64,000 nucleotides of DNA from Pseudomonas laurylsulfatiphila (GCF_002934665.1 NZ_NIRS01000003.1:558001-622000); one strand, 5' to 3'; counted from the first letter of the stretch, positions 45,164-55,756 are shown. The notes: a model not told the origin generated them from the letters alone. A program made the numbers and translations.

Positions 45164-48100
45164 TCAGGTCTCAGGAACAGGATTAAGTTTGGCCAGAACT
45201 GCGTCCCGGTACGTAATGTTCCCCATGAAGGCCAGGTAGCGAATACGCACAATGATGTCTGTCAGACTGTCGTTCGCCGCTTGCTCGTCGTCTTTACCCA
45301 GCGGAAACTCGAGTTTCCACTTCGATACGGCACCGGTTCCTTCGAAAGGCTGGTAGCGCTCATCACCAAAGTTCATCATGTGCTGGCCGCTATCGTCGAT
45401 ACCGGTGGAGACTGCGATCTGCTGACTGTTGCGCAAGTTGAGTTTGATGTCCGCAGGGGTGCGCGATGCGTCCGGCGCATAGAGGTAGTCCAGCGATGAC
45501 ACAACGGGTTTGACGGCCGTCGTGCTCGATACCTGGGTGAGGATCAGCCGCACATCCTGATAAGGACCCAACACCACCGGCAGCGTTACATCCACGGTGG
45601 TGATCTGCCGGCAGTAATGGCCCGGATAGTCGCGATCGAACAGCTGTTGGGAGAGTTCGAAATCCAGGCTTCCTTCGTCCTTGAATTTTTTCAGCATCCG
45701 CGTCCAGTCTTCCTTGGACGGGTCTTCCTCGTTATTGGCATCGAACAGCTGGCGCAACGAAACGGTCTTGACCAGTTCCAGGCGCCGTTCGTGTCGATGG
45801 AGGAAAGCCGACTCCATGCGCAACAGGTCCAGGGCCATGGACTCACCGGCCATCAAGCCGTGATAGTTGTCCATCCACACATTGGGCCGCACGAAGGTGG
45901 TGTCGTAGTCGCCCATTTCGTATTGCCAGGATGCCTGGGCGCTCAGGCACAGCCCAACCACGGCGTCGTGCGCCTGATAGTAGTGGGTGGCCATCTGGCT
46001 CAACAGCCAGCGGTACAGCTCGACGTTGGTGGCGCGGGTTTTATGGAACGAGTAGATGGCCTGGGCTTGCTCGGCGCTCTTTTTGGTTTGGCGAAGGCTG
46101 GCTTCGGCGGCAACGATGGCGTGCTCCTGGGCGAGGATTTGCTCGTCGATGACGTCTATTTCGGCTGCAGCCTGGCGTTGCTGGAAATTCCACTCCTCCG
46201 TACGGCGATTGTAGTAAGCGAGTAGCCGCATCGTGTCAGATACCGCGGAGGAAACCCCACCTGATCCGGTCAGGGTCGAGGCTGTGCTTGCCAGAGAAGC
46301 ACCTGAATCTCCCGACAGACTCCCTGAGATAGTCACTGGTAACGGGACAACAGCACCAACTAATCCTCCAATCCTTACGGCCGTCCTCGCAATACCCGCT
46401 GTCACTTCTGGGATAAATGCCGCAGTGGTCTGTAACCGGCTTACCCCTCCCATTGCATCAGCGCTAATTTCAATGGCTTTCAAACCCGAGGCCTGCTGCT
46501 CCTTATAAAAAGCCTCACGCTGCTCAAGCACCGCCCTGCTTTTCCCCAATCCATCCTTTTGCACCCTCAACTGCTCGATCGTCGCCTGCTGTATTTCCCT
46601 GGCAAACGCGCTCAATTCAATCAAATGACTTTGTTGCAACTCTTCCAGCTGCCCGCGATCCCGTTGCTCCATGAACTGCAGCACTTGCTGACCGAAGCGC
46701 ATCAAGGTCTGCACCGCGTTTTGCGACGAGGCCAGCATCGTACGGAAACGGTAGTGTGGAATGTTCAACCAGCCACCGGCGCTGCGCGAAGCGCCCGATG
46801 AGCCCCCGGCCTGGGCACGGAGCAAATCCAGTGGATTGGTTGGCGATGCGAACAAAGGCAGCAACATCGGCTTGCCATCGATGGTCAGGTTGTTCGCCAT
46901 GTTCGACACGCATTGTTCGATATGCCGCCACAGGTCGAGCAGCATCTCGTTAGTGGCTGGACGGAACTCGTCGAGTTCAAGGCCTGCCAGCTGCGGCGTT
47001 CCCACCACCCGTTCGGGCAGGCTCGCCACATTGACCTCAAAACTGCGTTCGAACATCTCAAAGCTGGAAAGGCCGCGCGCTCCGCTTGAATTGAGAATTT
47101 CTGCTACCGACTTCGGCACCCAATGGCTCATGGGCGCGACATCGGGTTTAGGGCCCAACAGCGCCAGTGCTCGCTCGTACAGCAACTTGGCCGCCACCAG
47201 ATCGTCCCGGGTCAAGCGCCGGTAAAGCGAGTCGGCGTGGGCGAGAATGCAGCGCACGTAACCGGTGAAGATGGTCTTGCGATAAATGACCGGGCAGGCG
47301 TAAGCCATCGCATCGGGGTCCACCAGGTTGTCGGCTTCGGCACCGGCGTACCCAGGTTCAAGCAATGGCCGGCAGTACCAGTGCCCCTCCTCGACCAGCA
47401 GGTCTTTGTCACGTTTGTTTTGTGGATCGAACAGGTAGTGAAACCAGCGTTGGGACTCCAGATAGTTACGTTCCTCACACAACCGATGGGCGATCAGGAA
47501 CGGCAGATGGAAGAACAACTCCCAGTAAAAAACCCCGTGGGCACTCCTGAAGTCCATCTTTTCCGACGCATAACTGCCCGCCGAAGCAACTGGCTTTGGC
47601 TCAAGACTATTCTGGGTTTGCCAGGACAGCAGTTCGTCAATCGACACTGCCACTTTCGACTTCAACACCGGCCCGAAGGGTGAGTTGAGACGAACCCAGG
47701 ACAAGTTAGTCAACTTCAGCGATCTCAAATCCAGAAACTGCGCACCTGTAACCTGCGTGTCGAGCCGGGGCAATTCACTGGCCGTTGGCGCCTGATTGAT
47801 GGTGATGTCGTACTTGTCGCGCCCTCGATTCCCGCTGTCATCGCCCCAGGTCACGCTCAATGTCTTGCCTTTGGGGTCACCCTGCCATGTGTAGTCGAGC
47901 CAGCCAGAGGCGTACCAATGCTCCAGGTCGAAGGCGAAATCCTGAGCCTTGAGTTGAGTGCTGCCATCGAACAATTTCAAGCCGAAGCTGAGGTGTTGCG
48001 GTTGTGCGTTGACTGAGAGCTTGTTGACCGATTGGTTGAATCGGGCTAGACCCAGGTTGGTGTTTATCGACATTCCGGCACCACTGAACGCTTCGTCAGG

Positions 48101-49762
48101 CCTCCTGAGGGCCAACTGCTCAAGTTGGTATTGAGATAGCTCGATGTCTTTTGTTGCCCGGGACCAACCGCCGCCGTTATCAGAAAACTCCGATGGCTCG
48201 ATCCCCCCCAGCACCGACTCTTGCATTGCCAGATCCTTGAACAGCAATTCGACGCGCATTTGTTTGGAGTGGAGTTGCGCATAACAGCTCAACAGAATCG
48301 TTGAGGGGCCGTAATACGAAATCTCGAAATAGGCCGAAACATCACCAAACTGATGCCTGGAGAGCAGAACAATTTCCTTCAAATCGAAATCAAGCCTTGA
48401 AGCCTGGCACACACCTTGAACTTGCAGGCGATTTTGAATGACGCCCTTGTCATCCAGTTGACTGCTGAAATTGAGATTGACGCCCAGCGTGCCACTCAGG
48501 TCGCCTTCAATGGTTCCGCCACTGGCCGGCGCGCGGAGTGTTCTGTTGAGCGCTGCGTATTCATCTCGAGTGACTTTGTGTTGCAACGATCGTTGGTCCT
48601 TGAAGCGGCCGCCGGTCCAGCTCTGTAACGTTGCGACCTTGACCGGTTGTGGCTGCAAATAGGCATCCACACAGGCAAACAACCAGCCCGGCACGGTGTC
48701 ATCGCGCCACGTTTGCACGCCTGGTGCCGCGTCGAGCGAGGTGAAAGCCACGGCCAGCCAGTCGTCGATGTCCTTGTTGGGGCCTTCGACCGTTACTGCC
48801 ACCAGGCGCATGGCCTCTTTATTCAGAACGGCAAACTCTTCCTTGCGCAAGCTGACCGGTGTCGACCAGATGCCGTTCAACCCCAACCACGACAACTTGG
48901 CCTCCACGGCCCAGGCACCGGGTTTGGTGACGATGCCGTCCTTGTCCTTTTCATCCTTGGCCTGCTCGCCTTCGATGTAAACCAGGCTCAACCGCCCGCC
49001 GAACACCACCGGGCGTACCGCCAGCACCTCGAGCCCAGCGGGCAGCAACAACTCCTCCCATTCGCTCCAGCCGGCAGGGTTGAGGTAATCCTGGTCTTTG
49101 TTTTTCTCGTTGATATGTACTTGAACCTTGCGCCAATAGTAGGAATAAGGCTGCTCCGTTTGCCGGCCGATAAAGTAGTAGTGGGTATTCGTGAAGGTTG
49201 GTTCTTGCGGCTTGGTCAAGGGTTTGTCAGTGCTGTCGATATAAGCGGATATCAACTTAAGGTTGCAGATTTTTTCGAACTTGCCCAAGTGTTCATAAAG
49301 CGCAGCCTGCACCGATGCATCGCTGATGCGGGCCTGGGACAGGTTGTTTTCGAGATCGATGAATGACTTGGTTTTTTTCAGGCGCAACCCCGGAGAAATG
49401 TAGTTTTCCGGATAGTCCTCAAGCATTTGATAACCGGCCCAGTCGCTGATGTTGCACAGGCGCTTGTGCCAGTACTCCAACTCGTCCGCGCTGAATCTGT
49501 CGCTGTAGCCGGGCTCCATCTTCGAATAGATTCGCCCCAGATAGCGCTGCAAACAGGCAATCGCTTCGGCCAGCGGCGAAGTGTCGACCTTGGCGGTCAT
49601 CTGCGTATCCATCAGCAGATACTGTTGCACGTCGTCGATGGTCGTCAGATTGAACGGCTGCTCACGACCCTGATCCTGGGAAGGGGCGACGTGACTGCGG
49701 TAGTAATCCACCAACGCACTACGACGCCGCTCTGCCAGTGCTCCGATAACGGGTTTGTTCAT
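45164..49762 (-). CDS. Tc toxin A component, C-terminal half (TcaB/TccB-like)
   Basis: A 1532-residue protein. It has the ABC-toxin N-terminal block (FNLTTIDDVQQYLLMDTQMT), a neuraminidase-like region and the TcA channel part. The channel shows as two long coiled helices (EIQQATIEQLRVQKDGLGKS and DEQILAQEHAIVAAEASLRQ) flanking a Gly/Ser/Ala-rich hydrophobic segment at about 1105-1180, the expected pore tip. The C-terminal TcB-binding part ends near YQPFEGTGAVSKWKLEFP. TcA forms the pentameric injection needle. Length is near TccB of Photorhabdus (about 1565). A strong SD (AGGAGAG) precedes the start, 93 bp after the N-half gene. Confidence 0.9.
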   Translation of the reverse strand: MNKPVIGALAERRRSALVDYYRSHVAPSQDQGREQPFNLTTIDDVQQYLLMDTQMTAKVDTSPLAEAIACLQRYLGRIYSKMEPGYSDRFSADELEYWHKRLCNISDWAGYQMLEDYPENYISPGLRLKKTKSFIDLENNLSQARISDASVQAALYEHLGKFEKICNLKLISAYIDSTDKPLTKPQEPTFTNTHYYFIGRQTEQPYSYYWRKVQVHINEKNKDQDYLNPAGWSEWEELLLPAGLEVLAVRPVVFGGRLSLVYIEGEQAKDEKDKDGIVTKPGAWAVEAKLSWLGLNGIWSTPVSLRKEEFAVLNKEAMRLVAVTVEGPNKDIDDWLAVAFTSLDAAPGVQTWRDDTVPGWLFACVDAYLQPQPVKVATLQSWTGGRFKDQRSLQHKVTRDEYAALNRTLRAPASGGTIEGDLSGTLGVNLNFSSQLDDKGVIQNRLQVQGVCQASRLDFDLKEIVLLSRHQFGDVSAYFEISYYGPSTILLSCYAQLHSKQMRVELLFKDLAMQESVLGGIEPSEFSDNGGGWSRATKDIELSQYQLEQLALRRPDEAFSGAGMSINTNLGLARFNQSVNKLSVNAQPQHLSFGLKLFDGSTQLKAQDFAFDLEHWYASGWLDYTWQGDPKGKTLSVTWGDDSGNRGRDKYDITINQAPTASELPRLDTQVTGAQFLDLRSLKLTNLSWVRLNSPFGPVLKSKVAVSIDELLSWQTQNSLEPKPVASAGSYASEKMDFRSAHGVFYWELFFHLPFLIAHRLCEERNYLESQRWFHYLFDPQNKRDKDLLVEEGHWYCRPLLEPGYAGAEADNLVDPDAMAYACPVIYRKTIFTGYVRCILAHADSLYRRLTRDDLVAAKLLYERALALLGPKPDVAPMSHWVPKSVAEILNSSGARGLSSFEMFERSFEVNVASLPERVVGTPQLAGLELDEFRPATNEMLLDLWRHIEQCVSNMANNLTIDGKPMLLPLFASPTNPLDLLRAQAGGSSGASRSAGGWLNIPHYRFRTMLASSQNAVQTLMRFGQQVLQFMEQRDRGQLEELQQSHLIELSAFAREIQQATIEQLRVQKDGLGKSRAVLEQREAFYKEQQASGLKAIEISADAMGGVSRLQTTAAFIPEVTAGIARTAVRIGGLVGAVVPLPVTISGSLSGDSGASLASTASTLTGSGGVSSAVSDTMRLLAYYNRRTEEWNFQQRQAAAEIDVIDEQILAQEHAIVAAEASLRQTKKSAEQAQAIYSFHKTRATNVELYRWLLSQMATHYYQAHDAVVGLCLSAQASWQYEMGDYDTTFVRPNVWMDNYHGLMAGESMALDLLRMESAFLHRHERRLELVKTVSLRQLFDANNEEDPSKEDWTRMLKKFKDEGSLDFELSQQLFDRDYPGHYCRQITTVDVTLPVVLGPYQDVRLILTQVSSTTAVKPVVSSLDYLYAPDASRTPADIKLNLRNSQQIAVSTGIDDSGQHMMNFGDERYQPFEGTGAVSKWKLEFPLGKDDEQAANDSLTDIIVRIRYLAFMGNITYRDAVLAKLNPVPET

Positions 49763-49855
49763 CGCAACTCTCCTTTGACGCCGTCATGATTTGCAAGACA
49801 GCACTGCTGTACCAGCCCGAACTTGTTTTTGTAGTTGACCACCCAAAGCAATGGG

Positions 49856-52800
49856 TTACTTTTCGGGCGTTTTGGGATGAAGAGTTGGGTCAGCGACCAC
49901 CTCAATGGGATAGTTGTCGCTGCCGTATCCTGATGGCTTATCCCCGTCAAACAAACGGGCGGTGAGACGATAGGTGTCCGGTGTGACTATCTCCTCGGCC
50001 TCAACCACCCACCAACCGTCAGGCTGAACCGTACTGGTACCGTAAACCGTTCCGAGGCCAGCTTTCTGCACCTCGATCCTGGTCCCTGGTCGACCAAATC
50101 CACTAATCAGCGGTTTCGGACCAACCGGAGCACCCATCGGCGGTAACTGGATTTGAGGGGGCGCAAACAACGAGACATCCACGGTCACAGATACATCCGG
50201 CGCCCAGCACACCGCTCCATCCACAGCTAATTGCTTGATTGACAAGACACATGCACCTGCCGCTTGCGCCTGCGGTAGCTGAACACTCCATCGCCCTTGA
50301 GCATCGACCCGGGTTTGCGCCCGATAGGGCAAGTGCTTACCGATGAAAACCTGAATGGTCCCCGCAGGTGCACCCGTCCCGCCGACCACCATCTGTTGCT
50401 CGACTGTTGCGTCGGGCAAAGGGTGCTGCAGAGCAGGTGCCTCGGAATCCAAATACCCCTTCAACACCAACGACTGGTCAACCCTGTTGCACAACCAGGT
50501 CAATTCGAATTCGCCGCTGCGCAGGTTCGCGCAATCGATGGTCCAGCTCATGGTGTCGCCGACCACCTCGGTGTAGGCCCCGGTCAAGGGGGCGAATGTC
50601 ATCCCCATCGCCTTGGCGGAGAACGCGCCGCTCCAGCCCAACGCGGCCCGTGCGCCTGTGAGATCGAGGTTGGTTACTGGCGTGAGCTCAAGCCGGTACT
50701 TGTGTCCGCGGAAGAAGGTCAGCGCCCCGTTCGGCTCAATCGTTTCCTCGACAGGGGTGCCGGTGATGTCGATCAGCTTGATGCTCCACTTCAGGGGTTC
50801 GACCACTTCAAGATTGAACGTCTTTGAACCGCTGACACCGGTTGCCGTTACGGTGTATTCGCCGGACTTGTCGGCAAGGAAAGGAAAGGTCGAACGGCCT
50901 TTGGCATCAGTAATCACGGGTACGCCAGGCAGATCACCCTCTGGGCCATACACCTGCCAGGAAATCGGATACCGCGCAATCGGCCGGGCATCGTTGTTGG
51001 CGGTCTCCCGGACCTCGACCCACAGCAGGCTTGGCCGGTCAGATCCTGCCACCGGCAACAGATAATCAGCCGCTCTCCCGTGAATCACCGCACCGGCGGC
51101 CACATCGAGATCCAGCGTCATGCTGCCACCAGCGACAGTGGCCTTGAATACAACCGGACCTTCGGCAATCGTGGCGACTTCGCACCTTGCTTCGCCATTC
51201 TCGTTGGTTTCGCTGGAAGGAAGCGCTGCCTCGCCCTGAAGCCAGTTGACCGGCACCTTCGCGAGCGGACGACCATCCAGGCCGACGACCTTGCAACGCA
51301 GCAGCAGGGGAAGCCCCGCCACAGCGGGTGAAACCGCCTCCAACACACTGATGCGTGGCCGATCGACGAACTTCATTCCTTTAATCGTGAGCACGTCCTT
51401 GTCCGCATATTGCGCGGTCACTTCGATGTTGTTTTCCGCTGAGCGGCTACGCAGCCGGGTGCGGGCAATACCGTCCTTATTGGTGTAAGACACCACCGGA
51501 TCCAGGTGTCCGGCCGTACACCCCCAGCGGATGGGACGGTCGGCGGCAAAATTGTCGAAGCTGTCAACCAGCCTGACTTGCAATTCCAGGTATTCGAGGT
51601 CACCGGCCAGTTTGTCGTCAAACGGAGGTCTGCTGGTACTACTGTTCAGGTACTTGATCGACTCTTCGTGACAGTCGATCAAGATCGGCTCCGCATATAC
51701 CCGCTGCCCCAAACCATAACGAGCGATCACAGTGGCCAGGCCCATCCAGCTACCGGCCTTGAAACGCACACTGGCGCGCCCTTCGTGGTCAGTGATCGAC
51801 TCCAGATCCTGCAGGCCGCTGCGCGCGCATTCCCAGGTCACGGTGATGTTGGACAATGGCTCGTTCTGAAAATCCCGCAACGTGACCTCGACCCTGGAAT
51901 ACTCGCCCGGCGCGTTGCAGATCAGTTGTTGGTCGGAGACGGTCATGCTGCCCGCCACACTTTGCCCGACTTCGCCGAACTCCAGCGCCTTGCTCTGGAT
52001 TGCCGACTCGGAAAGGCATTGCAGGGCATGCTCAGCTGCCTGACGACAACTGACGACATCACTTTCCGGACTGAGTGCTCCCAATGTCAGAATGGCATTG
52101 GCATCCAGGCCGGTCTTTACCGCAAAGCCCCGTGCGCGAATAACGAAATCGAGCTGGGACAATTCGCGAATCAAGGGTTTCTCGGGAGCCAGGTAGTTTG
52201 CGCACTCCAGGACTTCCTTGATCCCCCATTTAAGTGCCTGCGCCAATGAATTCGCGGCAGCGTCGCGAATCATCCGCAGGTCTTCCGGAGTCAGTTGAGC
52301 CGGAAGGTCATTCACCAGTTTCAGGTACGCCAGCAGCTTCTCGGCCGGCTCCTCGGTGTGCACGACAGCCCGACCGTAAATAGTCAGCAGGTAGAACGAG
52401 TTGAGGGTCAGTTCTTCGATTTGCCGCAGCCCAAACCAGCGCCAGTGCTCCTGGGTGGTAAGGGTAGTCAACATCGCCGAGCTCAACGATAGCTTTTTCA
52501 CTACTGCAGTGCGCCGGACCAAGTGAGCCAACACTTTCAGAATGTCGTCACCGAGTTCAATGGTCGGTTGGGCCATCGTCCCGGCGCCCAACACTCGCAT
52601 GGTTTCGTTGAGCAACAGGTAGGCCCCGCCCGACTCGACCCAGCGCAAAACCACCAGGGTAAGGTCCTGCGCAATGTTCAGATAAACCGACAGGCTTTCC
52701 TGCACCACCGCGCTCTGCGCCGCTCGAGTTTGCAGGAGTATGGCCAGAATCGTGGCCTTGACCCGTTCGACCTGGGTGACATCAATTTTCGCCAGCTCGA

Positions 52801-55048
52801 CGGCACCTTCAATTTCACCCTTGGCGAAGTTTTCGTAGGCCTCTTCATCGTCGGCATGGCCGCTGAGTACCAATCCCTTCTCGTCCACCAATTGATCCAG
52901 TAGCGTCAGCCAGTCGCTGCCGACGGCGAGCGGCGGAACCCCCGCCCCCAGCAGCGCCTCCTCTCTCAACCGGGTCGGTTCCAGCCGCTTGCGCAGTTCC
53001 TGCAACAATGCCAGCTCTGCTTCCGAGGCCACGACCGGAACCACAACCGGTGCCACGTGTTGCACCAGCCAGATCACCTCCAGGTCGTTATCGCGGCACC
53101 ATTGGATACAGGAATGCACCGCATGCAGCACATTCAACACGTCGGCCTTGGGAATAGTCCGGTAATTGCTAATACGCGGCGCGCCCAGCAGTTCACGCAA
53201 CCAATCACTGCCACTAGGGCTCATGGTCTCCAGCAGGGCCGCCAGTTCGATAGACGTGATACCGCAGAACGAGGCCAGCCGCACCAGCCGGTACAGGCTC
53301 GAAAGAATCGGCAAACTGCGCGTCAGTTCGCTGCGCAGGCCATAGCATTCCGCGACGACCCGGGCAAGATAACGCCAGGTTTCCAGGTTAATACCCAAGC
53401 CACTGCAAATCTGGTCGACCGTGCGCCGGTCGATCTCGGTTTGTGGGTGAATGGCAAAAGCACCACCATCGAGTTGAAGTGGTATTTCGAACAACGACTG
53501 GGCGTTGAACACACGATCAAACTGGGACTTTTTCTCGCCCCGGCCAAACGCGCTCATTTCGTCGATCAGCGCTGAAAAATCTTCCGCCGTACAGTTGTAG
53601 TGGCGGCGAAACTCCTGAAATAGACCAATGGCCCTCAGGGTGTTGCCGCTGATTTTGTAGGAATGAGTAACAGATAACTCTTCGGGCTCATCTCCAACCG
53701 GGGCGCGTTGTTCGGCGCGTATGGCCGCAATCACCAGGCGATCGCATTCGTCGTAGGGCAAATCGATGCGCCGTGCCAGACGAAGCATCCGGTTGATCAG
53801 GTCGAATCGGCGTTTGGTCGCGTTAGCGAGGGTTCTCTCTATCTCGTCTGTCCCGGATTCGGTGATCCCGATCGCAGGTTGATTACCATCGGCATTGATG
53901 AATACCGAGCCAAACATTGCCGGCGTCGGCGCAGCAAGTTTTGACTTTGTCAGGTTAGGAGATACCGTGGGCGCGTAGCGCTCTATCGACAGCAGGCTGG
54001 CCAGACTGTCTGCGTCGATCGAGGTGTGGGTGCAGAACTTCACCACATCCTGCAATTCTTCGTAGGTCGCACCGAAGTTTTTCTGGAAGAACTGCTCATT
54101 GGTGGTTTCCGGGTCGGCATCAATACGGCCCGTGCGAGGATCTATTCGCGGGTTTGATTCAGCGCTCTGCGATACAGCATTAAATGTGAAGCGGTCCTCC
54201 AGCAATATCGCCTGCATCGCCGGCCCAAGTCCGCTGGCCTGGCGCATCGCGATATCCGAACGGTTTCCGTGAGCACCTGGATTCTTGAAATAAGGAGAAT
54301 CCGGGTCCGCAATACGTACAACGTCGCCCAGGGACAAATCGTTTTGTTTGAGCACGTAGTCCCACTGTTCCTGGTACCACTCGAACGGCAGCGTGGTCAT
54401 GGGGTAACGGGTGTTGAGCAGTCGATCATCCACCACGTCATTTTCCAGTCCCGTGGCAGCGGCATGATTTTCGATGATGCGGTCGAGCACCTCATTGACC
54501 AGCACCACGGTCGGAGAAATGCGATAGGCCATTTCCGGGTTGATCACGCGCGTGGCCAGGTCAGGGCGCCGCTCCTCCAACAATATTTTTTGACCGCCGC
54601 TTGCTTCACGCTCTTCCAGCTGAAGGGCCTTTTGGTACAGCTCAACGAAATAGGCAGCAGGCGAATCATTGGCATCCAGGCTGCCCACCGGCGTGGTATT
54701 GCCCCATGCCAACTTGAACAAACGGTGGTAGTCGGGCCCATCGGCCGACGAGCGAATGCCGGTTTCATGCAACGGATTGCGCGGTGTATGGCGGGTCAAT
54801 CGATGGCAGCGGTACTGCCGCGCAAGGTGCACCAACACGCTGTTGGCTTTATCCAGCAGGATGCTTGCCTCAGCCTCGGAAACCTCAAAGGTATTCATCA
54901 ACCCCTGTCGGCCCATCTTCACCAGCCGCAGGATAGACCCACCTTCTTCCATGAATAGTTGACCACCGGGCAATGTGTCTGAGCGCTGGGTGCCAAGGGT
55001 CAGTTTGAACAGCTGTGAAAGCGGCGAATTGTGGGCGTCCTGATTCAT
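49856..55048 (-). CDS. Tc toxin A component, N-terminal half with Ig-like tail
   Basis: A 1730-residue protein. Residues 1 to about 1030 are the helical TcA N-terminal region (VRP1/SpvA-like: SPAAYFVELYQKALQLEER, RRPDLATRVINPEMAYRISP). From about 1035 to the end come repeated beta domains: Big_1/invasin-like units (EVTLRDFQNEPLSNITVTWE, VNWLQGEAALPSSETNENGE, YPISWQVYGPEGDLPGVP) and two terminal Ig-like units rich in Gly/Pro turns. Typical split-type N-halves (TcaA, TccA) are about 950-1100 residues, so the tail of about 700 is extra. The SD is GGAGAG. A palindromic site lies 71 bp upstream. Confidence 0.87.
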   Translation of the reverse strand: MNQDAHNSPLSQLFKLTLGTQRSDTLPGGQLFMEEGGSILRLVKMGRQGLMNTFEVSEAEASILLDKANSVLVHLARQYRCHRLTRHTPRNPLHETGIRSSADGPDYHRLFKLAWGNTTPVGSLDANDSPAAYFVELYQKALQLEEREASGGQKILLEERRPDLATRVINPEMAYRISPTVVLVNEVLDRIIENHAAATGLENDVVDDRLLNTRYPMTTLPFEWYQEQWDYVLKQNDLSLGDVVRIADPDSPYFKNPGAHGNRSDIAMRQASGLGPAMQAILLEDRFTFNAVSQSAESNPRIDPRTGRIDADPETTNEQFFQKNFGATYEELQDVVKFCTHTSIDADSLASLLSIERYAPTVSPNLTKSKLAAPTPAMFGSVFINADGNQPAIGITESGTDEIERTLANATKRRFDLINRMLRLARRIDLPYDECDRLVIAAIRAEQRAPVGDEPEELSVTHSYKISGNTLRAIGLFQEFRRHYNCTAEDFSALIDEMSAFGRGEKKSQFDRVFNAQSLFEIPLQLDGGAFAIHPQTEIDRRTVDQICSGLGINLETWRYLARVVAECYGLRSELTRSLPILSSLYRLVRLASFCGITSIELAALLETMSPSGSDWLRELLGAPRISNYRTIPKADVLNVLHAVHSCIQWCRDNDLEVIWLVQHVAPVVVPVVASEAELALLQELRKRLEPTRLREEALLGAGVPPLAVGSDWLTLLDQLVDEKGLVLSGHADDEEAYENFAKGEIEGAVELAKIDVTQVERVKATILAILLQTRAAQSAVVQESLSVYLNIAQDLTLVVLRWVESGGAYLLLNETMRVLGAGTMAQPTIELGDDILKVLAHLVRRTAVVKKLSLSSAMLTTLTTQEHWRWFGLRQIEELTLNSFYLLTIYGRAVVHTEEPAEKLLAYLKLVNDLPAQLTPEDLRMIRDAAANSLAQALKWGIKEVLECANYLAPEKPLIRELSQLDFVIRARGFAVKTGLDANAILTLGALSPESDVVSCRQAAEHALQCLSESAIQSKALEFGEVGQSVAGSMTVSDQQLICNAPGEYSRVEVTLRDFQNEPLSNITVTWECARSGLQDLESITDHEGRASVRFKAGSWMGLATVIARYGLGQRVYAEPILIDCHEESIKYLNSSTSRPPFDDKLAGDLEYLELQVRLVDSFDNFAADRPIRWGCTAGHLDPVVSYTNKDGIARTRLRSRSAENNIEVTAQYADKDVLTIKGMKFVDRPRISVLEAVSPAVAGLPLLLRCKVVGLDGRPLAKVPVNWLQGEAALPSSETNENGEARCEVATIAEGPVVFKATVAGGSMTLDLDVAAGAVIHGRAADYLLPVAGSDRPSLLWVEVRETANNDARPIARYPISWQVYGPEGDLPGVPVITDAKGRSTFPFLADKSGEYTVTATGVSGSKTFNLEVVEPLKWSIKLIDITGTPVEETIEPNGALTFFRGHKYRLELTPVTNLDLTGARAALGWSGAFSAKAMGMTFAPLTGAYTEVVGDTMSWTIDCANLRSGEFELTWLCNRVDQSLVLKGYLDSEAPALQHPLPDATVEQQMVVGGTGAPAGTIQVFIGKHLPYRAQTRVDAQGRWSVQLPQAQAAGACVLSIKQLAVDGAVCWAPDVSVTVDVSLFAPPQIQLPPMGAPVGPKPLISGFGRPGTRIEVQKAGLGTVYGTSTVQPDGWWVVEAEEIVTPDTYRLTARLFDGDKPSGYGSDNYPIEVVADPTLHPKTPEK

Positions 55049-55119
55049 GCTGACTCTCCGGGCAGTCGGTGACGATGTGCTTGAGATAGAGATTTACGCT
55101 AGAGCAGCGATATCAACAC

Positions 55120-55135
55120 CTGTGATAAATGACAG
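55120..55135 (-). promoter_or_regulatory. Shared Tc palindrome, copy 1 (TcA N-half)
   Basis: On the minus strand CTGTCATTTATCACAG, followed by GTGTTG, 71 bp before the TcA start. The surrounding 24 bp match copy 2 at 22 positions. It lies between this gene and the 109-residue gene upstream of it, so each has its own copy. Confidence 0.65.
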
Positions 55136-55194
55136 TTACGACGAACGGTACACAGTCACACATCATTAAAAGCGCGGAACACCTCGGCAACACC

Positions 55195-55524
55195 TCAGCG
55201 AGTCAGAGGCGGAGTCAGCACATAAAATTCATCGATGAAGACCCAATCCGATTCAGCCTCTCTTGAATCTTCGGACCATTCTGCTCGGGTATCCAATTTA
55301 TGCGGTCCCGGGCTCATCGCAAGTGAATACGGACTCAAAGGTGCGCCTTTAAGCCCCTGCGGGCCGTGCCAGTAAAAGTCGATTCTGAACCAGTTTGCGG
55401 CATAGTGGCCACCCTCGCCGCGGATGATCTCAACGGTGAGAGGCGAGTAATAATGCCCGCCACTCTTGGGGCTCCTGACGATGGGCTTACTGATATCAAT
55501 CAAGTCGTCTGGACGATTTACCAT
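55195..55524 (-). CDS. Unknown 109-residue protein upstream of the Tc A genes
   Basis: A small soluble protein (MVNRPDDLIDISKPIVRSPK...) with aromatic-rich beta-like strands (YAANWFRIDFYWHGPQGLKG) and no signal peptide. It might be a single Ig-like or carbohydrate-binding domain; I cannot assign a family. SD GGAGA is 7 nt before the ATG, in a CCCGGAGA context also found before the TcA start. Possession of its own copy of the shared palindrome ties it to Tc expression. Confidence 0.72.
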   Translation of the reverse strand: MVNRPDDLIDISKPIVRSPKSGGHYYSPLTVEIIRGEGGHYAANWFRIDFYWHGPQGLKGAPLSPYSLAMSPGPHKLDTRAEWSEDSREAESDWVFIDEFYVLTPPLTR

Positions 55525-55596
55525 TTTCAGATCTCCGGGAATGAACGGTCAGTTGTTCACGGAGCTATTGCTACATTACTTTCCGGAGACAAACAC

Positions 55597-55612
55597 CTGT
55601 AATAAATGACAG
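55597..55612 (-). promoter_or_regulatory. Shared Tc palindrome, copy 2 (109-residue gene)
   Basis: On the minus strand CTGTCATTTATTACAG, followed by GTGTTT, 72 bp before the start codon. Outside about 24 bp the sequence does not resemble the region around copy 1, so the match is not a simple recent duplication. Confidence 0.65.
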
Positions 55613-55756
55613 TTCAGATGATTGGCATGCTGATCAGAGACAGGATGGATTGAGAAATTGCTCTCGACATTGACCTGTAGAACAACGACTTGCGGGCAAT
55701 GACAGCAATGAAATCGCCATCGCCAGCAAGTTGTTTTCCTGCAGATACAAAGAAAT

